Assembly: GCA_051453625.1 (NCBI GenBank)
Contig: JBOZIK010000001.1
Location: 111,124,789 to 111,160,194, forward strand
DNA: 35,406 nt
Reading direction: 5' to 3'
From: Welwitschia mirabilis
Taxonomy: Eukaryota; Gnetophyta; Gnetopsida; Welwitschiales
Both the position numbers and the translations under genes were made by a program. The notes below the pieces were generated by a model. The model saw only the letters and a program-made list of their open reading frames with translations. It ran no database searches and had not been told where the DNA came from. Of the stretch, positions 10,803-20,584 are shown in pieces. Positions within the stretch are counted from its first letter, which is position 1. Each line of letters begins with the position of its first letter.

Positions 10803-13800
10803 AAAGATGAGAAGAATTAAAAATCACAAAATTACAATAACATCGTAATAATGAAGATGTCAAGAAGATGTTCTCTCCACAAGGACGAAAGTATATATAG
10901 GTTAAGAGTTTAGGAGAACCTTCATCTTTGATGATGTCTATGGATTTATAAAAGCTCATACATGATACATAGTAAAAAGTTTATAATACACATATTAAAA
11001 GTTTTAAACAACTTAGTAAATACCTTAAAGTATTCTCATTGTCAAATTTTACTTGTACTATGTAATGAAATTTGGAATTTTACTATATGGAATATCACAC
11101 AAGTTTGAGATAGATGAAATATTATATGCAATACAATTTTGATGATAATCCTTGTGTAAAATTTGTTCTATAAAGTTTTTATTGAAAGAGAATTTGTGTA
11201 CTTAATTATTTCTAAATGATTTTTATTAAACAAAATACTTTATTATTGTTCCTACCTAGTATTGGTAAATGATTTTAATTATGGATAATGCTTGAAAAGC
11301 ATATCAATCATGATATTTGAATATAAGATGTTGCACTAATGATCAATCAAATGATAAGAAAGATACATGTATGTAGTGGTAGCAAAATGAATAGATTAGG
11401 AGTCTTTTAGAAGCCTAAAAGGCATGATATGAAATTATAAGAAAGGTATTTAATACTATCTTTTTCTATCATATTTAATAAAGTAAATAAGATATTAATA
11501 TATTTAATGTCATTCACATCTATTTATCATTTTTATCTTAAATTTAATAGAATTAGAAACTTTTATAAACATATAAGAAATCATGTATACATAACAAGAA
11601 TATATCAAAGTCAACCCACTCGCATGTTGCTTAGGTTTTGCAAGAAAAAAATGTTCATGCCCTTCCATACATGGAGATCAATATAAACTTTTTGTTATTT
11701 AAAGCAGAATACAAACTAAGTAATTTGAGCACATCCTAATATTATTTAAAATAAATTTCTTGAAAATTTAAAGTTCATTATCAGTATTGGTAAATCTCAA
11801 GATTATAAAAGATTACAAATTCAACATAAAAGGTTTGATTAAATTAAGTTTACTCCAATAACATCATTTTTAAAAAAAATAAGATTATGTGATTAGATAC
11901 CTAAATCAAAAATGTAATTGCAAACTAGATATCTAATCAATTGAATCAATTGGTTACAATATGCATTGTAACTAAGAAAGATTGAATCAAATACACATGT
12001 CATATAGATTATGGATATCATCTATGAATGATATATATCTTCATGTGCACTACATTATTATAAGATCTCCTATGATAAAAAGAAAAACAAAACCATAATT
12101 AAAAAAATGCTATAGTTAATTTTGCAATAATTAAAAATGATTTAGTCAATTGTGTAATAATTGTATCAACTACTACTCATTTACATAAAGTTTTTCATTT
12201 AAAATCTAATGCTGAAAATCTATATTGTATAAGATCATTTATTTATCTCCCATAGAAATATGAAAGTTATGTTTAACATGCCAAAAAAAAAAATTCTATA
12301 AAGTGTTTTTTGCTTTGATGTTTGGGACCTCACTGTTCCTCTTGGGATGTATGTTTTCATTGCTTGGCATTATGATATTAAACATTTTAATTTTCCCTCC
12401 AAACACACCCACTAACTCTGAAAAAATAGCTCAATTATACAAACTTGTCAAATATTCTTTTTAATGAGGAAAAAGAGAAAAACAACAAATCTTTCTACTT
12501 ACATTATTAAGAATGTTTACATGAATAATATAGTACACTCTGAAAAAAATATTGAGAGTGGATTGTTCATGCTAATCAATTAGCATAATTATAGGTCAAT
12601 GGTTGTGTCATGCAATTAAATGTTTGAAATACCTTGCATTTCTTATTGAGAAGAATGAAACACCAAGTTGATGATCTCAAGTTGATGATCTCTTCATCTG
12701 CCACTATTATCAACTTCACTTGAGTGATACTTGCACATCCACTCTAAACACCTTTGCTACAATTGCCTCATAAGATATTCTCTAATTTGACCTTTAGTTC
12801 AAAGCCATTCAAAATCTAACATTAATTTTATGATTCCTTTTTTTTTTTCAATCTCCTTTTATATTGATGTTATTTGAAATGCTTTATCCTTTTTAATCTC
12901 ATTAATCTTGTCAACAATGCAATTATCTATCTTCTATTTTTAGACTTGTTATGATTTAGTAAGTTCTATTTTCGCTTCTCTTGGAACCTTCCTTTGTGAC
13001 GTGTTTTTGTTACTTCATTTTACAATACCAATCTTTTAATTTCCTCTTCATCCACACCCACTAGCAATATACCAAAAGTCTAACGTAACAAGGAAAGTCA
13101 AATACTAAAGATAAACACCCATAACAAGGGAAAAAGTCTTAGTCAACAAGATAGTCAAATACTAAAGAGAAACACCCAACACTTCCACTTATTTAAATTA
13201 CTAACAAGCTTTACCCAAAAAGTATAATTCACTCAAAAAAAATATATTTAAAAATAGATTATTTAATTTAATTATTTAGAATAAATTAAGTCAACAGTAA
13301 TTCAATGGATGAGTTAGTAATATACATGCTAATGGGATAGCACTTTCTAGTTGCATTTCTCATTTTGGGTATAAAATATCTTCACAAATATTCTAGAACC
13401 GCGCCTAATAACCAATAAATTAATATTAATTCTCATTGTTCATGAAATAAACCATTTATTTTTTTCAACCATATCTTTAAATTGATAGAAATATGCCATT
13501 TTGGTGTAAAACAATACTAAGATATCCTCACTTTGAGTTACCACTCTATCATTCTTTAATTTGTTTGTAGACGTCCTAAGTGCTCAATTATGGCTCCCAT
13601 GTAATACTCAATTTAACATGTTTTAACATGCTGATAGAAACTATGATCAACTCACCCCATTAAACTAAGTTCATTCTCTATGGGGCAATTCCATTCATAA
13701 TATTTTTGGCCAACTTTTGGCACCTCAATAGCACCTTCATGTACATATATAATACTAAAAACTATGAAATCTAAATGGTGTTAGGTTAAAAAAAAAAGGT

Positions 13801-13900
13801 AAAAACCTAGGGTAAAAAAAATGGAAAAACACACCATAGCAATAAAAACTATACAAATTTCAAGAAAACCATCATGATAGTAACTCTGAAGCTCCGCCGC
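10803..13900. other. AT-rich intergenic DNA, no gene recognised
   Basis: About 3.1 kb without a credible ORF, RNA gene or transposon domain. It holds many poly-A and poly-T runs and two short local repeats: a 14-bp tandem pair (CAAGTTGATGATCT, 12664-12691) and a 25-bp direct repeat starting GTCAAATACTAAAG at 13097-13121 and 13154-13178 with one mismatch. It ends where base composition changes abruptly at the 3' flank of the host gene. Confidence 0.6.
13097..13178. repeat. 25-bp direct repeat pair
   Basis: GTCAAATACTAAAGATAAAC and its continuation (13097-13121) recur at 13154-13178 with a single change (GAT to GAG), 57 bp apart. The spacer also repeats AAAGTC/TAGTCAACAAG words, suggesting an old local tandem duplication. 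Confidence 0.7.
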
Positions 13901-14004
13901 GCCTATTTTCCCTTCGTTTATAAGATTAGGTTATCTATGAATGAGCAAATGTTGTATGACAATAAGTCATATGGTACGTTACACAAAAGACTTGCAGTGG
14001 CGTT

Positions 14005-17000
14005 TTAGTTTGTTTGGTAAGTTGAGAAAGAAGACTGCAACTGCACAATGTGGTGATAACACTCCGCAGCAGAAGGTCTCCTTTCTGGGTCCTGCTCCAA
14101 GCACTTTCTTTCCAGGCCTCTCAAAATCTCTACAGATTTAACACCAGATGTTCTGATAAGATGCCCAACACTCCAGATATCAACTTTTATTCCATGGACT
14201 CCTCTGGATACCATCATCTCCGGTGCATTATGATCTTCCCCGTCCCTTTTCTTTGTCACTTCGGGTGGTGGGTATTGCTGGGGAGCCATTATCGCATCCT
14301 CAAAGTCTATCAGAAACCACTCATCTGAGTCCATTTTCTTCATCAGATTCTCCCATCTGATGTCTCTGTGCATAATCGAGAGACTGTGCAGTGCCACTAG
14401 GGCCTTGGTCACTTGCTTCAGAGCCTCCAACAGCTGCTCCACTGTTGTCGGCGTCGCGGGAATGCCTCTGGGCTTGAAAACAAGCCCCAGATCTTCTCCT
14501 GCAGAGCACTGGATTTGCTCCGAGTGAGGTATCTTATTGTCTAGGATTTCATGGATCTCTTTCACAGATGCCCATCTTCTTCTGTTTGGGTATATCTTGG
14601 TGACTGCACAAGGCATCAGCTCTATGATCTTGCCTGTTGCAGTTTCAATCCTTTGGTAGTCACTGTAAACAAGAGTGTTAGTTTTGTGGGTGCTGCAGGA
14701 TTCTGCAAGAAGTGGCAGAATTGAAGCAATTCTGTAGCATGGAATTAGGGCTCCAAGTCTGTGAAGTGGGTCTGAGAGATCCAACGAAAGCAGATCTGTT
14801 CTCAGTATTCTCGCATCCGAGCTGCTGAACGTGCTAAGAGCACAGAATGTCACTCTCTCTCTGACTGCATAGTAGCCCAGAATATAAGGCACATTGCTTC
14901 CATATGACCACATTGTTTTTTCTACAATTGTTACCGATGGATCGTATTCCTGCTTCGTTTTGTGGGTCTCTTCCGCTCTGAAAAGGCAGAGGTTGTTAAG
15001 AAACCCAGAAAGATGAGGCCACTGTTCCTGCTTGCTTGGCGTTGGGTAGTTTTTTCTCAGAAAAAGCATATCTGCGGCACAAAACTTGGCAATAATGTTG
15101 TTGATACAGTCGTCCCAGAGGCGAATGAAATTTTGAATTCCATTTGCATGCCACGCTGAGGAGGTGGTTGTTGCAGGCGGTTTCAGCAGAGGACCCACTG
15201 TTTCATAGAGGATCGTTCTGCAGTCTCTGTCAGATGAGGCACAAAAGAATGTTTCTTTTCCAGAGGGAAGATCATCAAAGACATCCTGCCTCACTGGAAA
15301 ACGCAGGTCTCTTGCAGGTGGCTCGTGCAGAAAGGATGCGAGTTCATGTAAGCCCGGCAGCTTTGATGCAGGCACTCTTAATTGGCTCAGAAAATAACTG
15401 CTTCCATCTCTCAGACCGCCATTGCCCCATGAAGGGGCCTTCCACGACGCTTCTGCAACGTTTGCAGAAAGTTTTTATATCATAAGTAAGTCAATCTAAT
15501 AAGGGGAACATTCTGTGTATTAAATGGTTTCGCCAAATTCTTTTATATTGCAAGAATTTGGGAAAGGAAAATCCAATTTTCAGATGCCAGTGCGACATCA
15601 GATGTTGTGATAGCTGAGCCAAACAACAAAAATGCATGCAAGAATTGATTGACAATTGCGATAGATTTAGCAGCTATTTTTCACCCAAAACAGTATGACT
15701 TCTATTCAAATTAACCTACATGAAATGCAGTAGATCATTTGAATTTGTAGTCCTAAATCTTTTTAAATTAAGAAATATCGCATAATAATTTATTGTGGAC
15801 AAAATATTTACCAGGCTTGTGCCTTCCCAAGACTTTGATATGTTGCCCCGAGGCAAAGGTTTCAGCAGAGAATCCCTTGAGGCGACCGGATTCAAACGCT
15901 TCAAGAGGGCAGCCGGTGCAGGTCTCATCCAACACTGTCAATGCATTTGCGTGGAAGAAGTTCAGATTTTCAATTCTCATCATTCCTCTCTGCGTCTCAC
16001 CCTCTTCAGCCCACAGATATGCAGTTTCTTCCCAGACCATCTGTACCTTGCCGATTCTCCTGAGACTCTTCTTAGTCTTCTCATGCGCAATGCTGCCGAA
16101 GCCAAAAGAAGCGGCCACCGGCGACTCACCTGAGTTTTTCTCCATTCAGTACAAGAATTCGCAGAATGAGAACAAATATCAAACACCCGGGCCTTGCAAA
16201 ACAGAACTTTTCAAATCTTTCTGGTTAAAAATGTCACTCACTGGAAATATACGTAGCGGGTTTAGTGATCTCAGCAGAAGGTTTAGATTTAGCAGTAAGC
16301 GGATTCTTGGAATGAAATGATCTCTGTCTGGGACCCATATACTGAACCAATTCTTCGTAAACGTCTTCATCGAAGGACGCAGGTAACTTGTGCAGTTTTC
16401 TCTCGTACTGAGAAAGTCTGAAATAGCTCTTGCCAACTTCATCCCTGTTGGGTCCTTTTTCCCACTCAAAAACCTTTCTGAATTCGCCCAGCATATTATC
16501 CCACTTCGTTCCGGCAGTTTTGGCATCACGATTTACTCCATGTTTGTTCAAAAATTCTGCAACTTCCTTGTCCTTCTCCGCCCTGGTTTTGTTCTGCTTG
16601 TTATTTTCTGCAAATCCAGAAAAGGGTTGGTAATGAATCCTCCAGGCCCTTGCAAGGCAGAGCATTTCGTGGGGTTTCCAAACCGGCGAAACAGTTTTGC
16701 CTTTTCTGATGATGCTTTTCTCTTGTCCTTCGGAGGATTCTGCTGAGGGAGATGAGGGCCGCTGGGGGGATGAAGAAGAAGGGTTTTTTTGCAGTGACTG
16801 AGGCAGCAGAAGGGAGGGCGATTCACTAACCGATCTCCAGGCTGATGACTCGTATCTCTTTCGTTTTTTGGCTGAATTTGCAGCGCAGGGTTCCGCTGCA
16901 GTGGTTATCTGGTTGTGAATAAGCTCTGCGCTTGGGTTGATGAAGGGAGAAGAAGAAGAAAAGTGTATAACAGAGAGCGGTGATGCTGCTGCGCAGAAGT

Positions 17001-17067
17001 CTGGGGGAGGGTCAGGATGTGCAGGTTCTTCATGTCCATCTTTGTCTGTTATTTGATCATTGTCCAT
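14005..17067 (-). CDS. trihelix DNA-binding / protein kinase-like fusion protein, 3 exons, 863 aa
   Basis: Predicted CDS: join of 17067-16242, 16129-15812 and 15452-14005, 2592 nt including TAA. Both introns are GT-AG with matching phases, and no stop interrupts the joined frame. Residues 67-71 (KKRKR) form a nuclear-localisation-like patch in a Ser/Pro-rich N-terminus. Residues about 127-240 are a trihelix domain: Trp130, Trp189 and Trp202 form the spaced aromatic core, followed by a fourth helix SYFRLSQYERKLHKLP. The sequence GVNRDAKTAGTKWDNML and WE near 202 resemble the ASR3/SH4 branch. Residues 276-381 are a conserved-looking linker (WEETAYLWAEEGE, HANALTVLDE, LKGFSAETFASGQHIKVLG). Residues 408-640 are unassigned. 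Residues about 640-850 are kinase-like: Lys667 (AVTKIY), catalytic loop HRDIRWEN (743-750), DFE 764-766 in place of DFG, APE 791-793, D806/W808 and Arg840. The catalytic residues are present, so activity is plausible, but the substrate is unknown. The Met at 17067 has a good context (A at -3, G at +4). Confidence 0.85.
15453..15811 (-). other. intron 2 of the trihelix-kinase gene (359 nt)
   Basis: The donor is CTG|GTAAAT at 15812/15811 and the acceptor is TTGCAG|AAG at 15453/15452. Exon 2 ends with one base of a codon and exon 3 supplies two, giving Glu382 and a continuous frame (HKP-E-ASWKAPSW). The intron is T-rich and full of stops in that frame. Confidence 0.85.
16130..16241 (-). other. 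intron 1 of the trihelix-kinase gene (112 nt)
   Basis: The donor is CCA|GTGAGT at 16242/16241 and the acceptor is CTCAG|GTGAG at 16130/16129. The join restores Ser276 and the frame YISS-ESPVAAS. The hexamer GTGAGT occurs at both the donor and the start of exon 2. Retention would end the protein at a TGA three codons into the intron, leaving a trihelix-only product of 277 residues. Confidence 0.85.
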
Positions 17068-17075
17068 TCTACCAT
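17049..17075 (-). promoter_or_regulatory. short upstream ORF overlapping the main start
   Basis: An out-of-frame ATG at 17075 opens a frame of eight codons plus TAA (ends 17049) that overlaps the main ATG at 17067. Its context (C at -3) is weaker than that of the main ATG (A at -3, G at +4), so leaky scanning is expected. This matters only if transcription starts upstream, as the TATA box suggests. Confidence 0.5.
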
Positions 17076-17110
17076 TCGATCCCAAAGAGAGAAAAACCAA
17101 TTAGAGTCTT

Positions 17111-17178
17111 CTGCAAATAGACCCCAATAACCTATTCCTTAGACCAAAGTATTATAATAATAATCAATAGTTCAGTAC
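17111..17178 (-). other. candidate 5' UTR intron (68 nt)
   Basis: On the minus strand TGTGCAG|GTACTG (donor at 17178) and a T-rich CTATTTGCAG|AAG (acceptor at 17111) could define a short leader intron just upstream of the start codon. It is at the short end for plant introns and has no coding frame to test it, so RNA evidence is needed. Confidence 0.35.
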
Positions 17179-17188
17179 CTGCACAGAA

Positions 17189-17212
17189 GAACGAACGAAC
17201 GAACGAACGAAC
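17189..17212. repeat. (GAAC)6 microsatellite
   Basis: Six perfect copies of GAAC on the plus strand (GTTC on the gene's strand), within the presumed 5' leader of the trihelix-kinase gene. It is likely polymorphic in length. Confidence 0.95.
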
Positions 17213-17280
17213 TAGTTCTGAAGGGAATTCTTCTCTGGAATACAAGTATCTAACAATGGAAGGAGGTCCGCAGCCATCAT
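17212..17280 (-). promoter_or_regulatory. 22-codon upstream ORF in the gene leader
   Basis: ATGATGGCTGCGGACC at 17280 opens a 22-residue frame that ends in TAG at 17212. It lies close to the predicted cap site (about 17288), so it may often be skipped. No conserved peptide is recognised. Confidence 0.4.
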
Positions 17281-17311
17281 CCGGTTTCTTTCTGCTTCCC
17301 CTTACGTTCCC

Positions 17312-17319
17312 TCTTTATA
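17312..17319 (-). promoter_or_regulatory. TATA box of the trihelix-kinase gene
   Basis: Minus-strand TATAAAGA (within AATTATAAAGAGG) lies about 245 bp upstream of the start codon in a CpG-containing stretch. It would place transcription start near 17288. It is the best TATA match between 17100 and 17500 on this strand. Confidence 0.5.
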
Positions 17320-18299
17320 ATTTCGTTCGGTTGGAAGGATTTTAAAGGGGAATGATTTGGTGGGTGGGCTGTTTGCAGAAGAGCTCAAAAGGAAAAAGGA
17401 ACGCAGTGGGGAGAGATCCAGAGGTTGTTTAATGTAACAAAACGGATAGACAAAAGAGATGAAGGACGGAAGGATACGATGGTCATAATGATTATGCACT
17501 GACAGTCCCTACAATGGCGGCACTGCAACACGAAACTTCATTAAATAACGAGATGGTCGGACCACACAATCAAGAGATTATATGTACAGTCGATCGTTTC
17601 TGCGAACAAAGAAGCGATTACGAGCAATTGCAGAGTTGCAGTCACAGTTGGAAGAAAAGGAAACGAAGAACTGAGGAATGAAAATGGCACATTGCCCAAC
17701 TCTGCAATTAATGAGCAGAGGACGAGCAATGATGATCCATTAACTCATGTGAACGCATTCCATAACTCTTTCCACACTTTTCCGTGGTAGCCGACTTGTT
17801 CATTCATTTCTCATAAATTCTGAAAATTGGTGCGTCTGTAGATCATCATCATCCTGAGGTTGACTTTGGCTATCAGATCACGTTTGAAATCCGCCAATTC
17901 ATTCCTCGCTTCTTTCTCTCACGACTGTCTTCTCCAACACCATCAAAAAGTTTATGGTCGAGAATTAGGGAATAAGCTGGTAGTGTTTAGACAACTAAGC
18001 TTATCCAAAAAGTATTCGGATGTCGTGTCTCAAGAATTTTGAGGAAAACGCCTCAAAGCTTATGTAATCTCTACAAGATTTTGGAGGCAAAAGCTTAAAA
18101 CTTCTAAATGTAAGTTTACAAGATTTTGAGGAAAATGTTTCCTAGGTCTTATGGATGATTGGGAATTGTTATGATTGTAATTATTAGGGATGTTTGTCAT
18201 GAGCATGTGTTTTCTTTACTTATTTTATTTTTTAAATAATAAAGGTAGCCTAATCTTTGATAGAAGTTCATATGCAAGGGAAATTTTAAGTAATTATTA
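17320..18299. other. upstream region of the trihelix-kinase gene
   Basis: No credible gene here. Up to about 17800 the composition stays mixed, with CpG present, consistent with a promoter region. A perfect 13-bp inverted repeat lies at 17626-17638 and 17697-17709. From about 18025 to 18145 a loosely repeated phrase, CAAGATTTTGAGGAAAA and variants, occurs three times. The sequence then becomes AT-rich and runs into a gap. Confidence 0.5.
17626..17709. repeat. 13-bp perfect inverted repeat, 58-bp loop
   Basis: AATTGCAGAGTTG at 17626-17638 is the exact reverse complement of CAACTCTGCAATT at 17697-17709. It lies about 310-390 bp upstream of the predicted TATA box of the host gene, so it could be a paired factor-binding site or the trace of a small element. 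Confidence 0.7.
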
Positions 18300-18399
18300 N
18301 NNNNNNNNNNNNNNNNNNNNNNNNNNNNNNNNNNNNNNNNNNNNNNNNNNNNNNNNNNNNNNNNNNNNNNNNNNNNNNNNNNNNNNNNNNNNNNNNNNN
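18300..18399. other. assembly gap (100 N)
   Basis: A run of exactly 100 N, the usual placeholder size for a gap of unknown length. The flanks are AT-rich and not alike. Confidence 0.95.
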
Positions 18400-19039
18400 C
18401 TATTTCTTAGATTAATTCTTAATTAAACACAGGTCATAAGGGCTGAGTTGGGTGACAACAACTCAAAAACTTGGTCATCATAGGTTTGCATCTCATCTCT
18501 CTTTCATTTTTTCATTGCACATTAGAATAGTTGCATTGTCAATTTCCCTTTTTGTATTACAAAAATACAAAATTGATCAAAAAATTAGATTGAAATCAAA
18601 GTGTTTATTCTTCTTTATTTATATTCTTAATTAAAATGTGATCTTATGCTCTCCAGATTACGACATTCGTTGGTTGAATCACCCTATACTAAGCCTAGTT
18701 GCAATTTTACTATTTCAAGAATTGATTACTTTTAAAGTGTAAATTTAGGCCACCAATAGAGAGGAAGGGAGGGAGGAAGGGAGGGGGCAAGAAGAGAGAG
18801 AAATTGCTTAACATTATCTGTAAAAACAAATTTTCACTATCCATAACTAATGCAAAATATTAAACAATATCAAAACTCCTGATGCAAAACATTTGTTTTA
18901 TAGCACAAGTATAATATCACAAATAAGTCTTTTCGAAAGATACTCTTCAAGCATCTTTGTCATAGTTATTGATAATACATATTATTTGGAAAAAAAACAT
19001 TGTTAAGAGGATAGTAAAATATACTACCATGGTAGGAGG
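18400..19039. other. intergenic DNA between the gap and the LINE
   Basis: No gene recognised. The one notable element is a purine-rich tract at about 18761-18802 with a G-quadruplex pattern. The remainder is AT-rich and without ORFs of interest. Confidence 0.5.
18767..18787 (+). other. G-quadruplex-type motif
   Basis: GGGAGGGAGGAAGGGAGGGG (18767-18786, continuing one more G) has four G-runs of at least three separated by loops of 1, 5 and 1 bases. It is isolated in otherwise AT-rich DNA. Confidence 0.75.
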
Positions 19040-19479
19040 GCAAAATGGAGAGCAGAGCAGAGGAAATAGCGAAACTAGAGGTTTATTTCAGGGAGTGCAA
19101 CAAGAGTTGTTGCAATGGCAATGTGAAAGGCGTTTCTGATGCATCTTTAATGCACTAGTATGTTCTCTCTCTTTTATGATCACCTCGCGCTAGGGTTTTT
19201 TTTCCATTGGTGATCTTTGGAGCTTGCATTCAGGAGATCTGATGTGGCACATCGAAGTTAACTTCTCCGTGGCACATTCTACTATGAAAATCCAAAAGGA
19301 CACAGTAGAATATGCTTAGACCTCATATCAGTTTTCCTACCCCTAAGGGGAGGTTTTTTAATTAATGACTTATAAATCATGAAAACCTAAAAGATGTCCA
19401 ACGCAGTGGAAGCACATTTGGTGTCTAGTTATTTAGTGGTAGTAAAATCCTTTAGTATGAAACTTAAGAGACTTTGGTA

Positions 19480-20110
19480 GGGGGAAATAACTCTCAAAGT
19501 TTTCCTAACTTGGATTTTGACTTCAAATGTAATGGTAGCACCTTCCATGCTAAGATGCTTGTGAACTATTTAAAGCACTCGGATACTTGATTCAGGAATA
19601 GTCATATTGGCAAGTTTTAATTCTCAGGATGGCTTTCCTTTATAGAAAAGTGCACTTATGGTGCGATCAGATATTTCCAACAAAATGTAAGGTAATTCCT
19701 CTTTAAGGTGGACTATTGCATTTTATTTTTGATTTAGAAGATATTATGAATAAGGTTTTGGTAGGAGGCCCTTATTTTTTTTGGCCAAAGAGGTCTAGCT
19801 TTAACAAAATGGTCTCCTTTTTATTATTGATGAACCCTCCATCTTTGAGAAGATTTTGGTTTGGATTTGTATTTCAAACCCTCACTTAGAAATATGGCAC
19901 CCTGATTTTTTCAAGCAATTTGAAGATACGTTACGGGAATTCATTAAACTCAATAGAAATACTGATCTCATGGAAAAAATGAGAACAATTAGAATTTTTG
20001 TTTATATCAAATTGGATAGTTTCAATGCAGACAAAATCATCTTGGATACTATGTGGGTGAAATAGTCTTCAATCTTAAAATTGAAAATCTCCTATACAAT
20101 GTTCAAAATT
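19480..20110 (+). pseudogene. LINE ORF1 remnant (DUF4283-like)
   Basis: Across frames the sequence reads KVLVGGPYFFWPKR (about 19755-19800), then WICISNPHLEIWHPDFFK (about 19862-19915), FEDTLREFIKLNRNTDL and IILDTMWVK (about 20035-20065). This is the plant LINE ORF1 pattern GPWxFxxxxL...WVRxxxLPxExW...LGxxIG-like, found in the Gag-like nucleic-acid-binding protein. No CCHC knuckle was identified in what follows, which is poor and interrupted. Confidence 0.7.
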
Positions 20111-20584
20111 TGGATAACATAGTTATACAATGGAAAAATGCAATTAAAAAATGAAAATATTGAAAAGATTAATTGGCAGAAAGTTAGTAAGAACAAAAAA
20201 AGAAACTAGGTTCAATCCCAAATAATGAACCCATCACATAGGCAAATAAGTATGATATTTTTTCAGAATAAGAACCAAAATAGATGATAGAAAAAGAAAT
20301 GAAAAAAGATTGTGAAAAAGTAGAACAAGAAGACGCAGAGTGCATTCACAATACACCAGTCTCAATTCTGATGCTTCGTTCACAGCAATAGTTATAGATG
20401 GACATCAGATAGGAACTTACAAATAGTGGAAACAAAATTGATGAGTGCATAGTAGACACACTGGTAAATAACAGAAATGGAAAATTCGGATAGATAAATA
20501 GAAGGATAAGAATGAAAACCTGAAAAGGCAAGATTGAAAAGGAGACAAAGGAGGACATCCAAGATAGTAAGTAATCTCAACTCT

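Noticed and set aside
14050-16746. Several plus-strand open frames of 65-175 codons opposite the gene
   Set aside because: They lie antisense to exons whose frame has clear domain motifs; they match no family and are products of the gene's codon use.
14005-17100. Two separate genes, a trihelix gene and a kinase gene
   Set aside because: Exon 1 ends at a clean donor with no termination before the next exon. Exon 3 has no ATG at its start (the frame begins at a splice acceptor; the apparent start at 15375 is GTG), and phases match at both joins. One gene is the simpler reading.
17068-17100. Translation start at 17100
   Set aside because: The codon there is TTG. The first in-frame ATG is at 17067 with a strong context.
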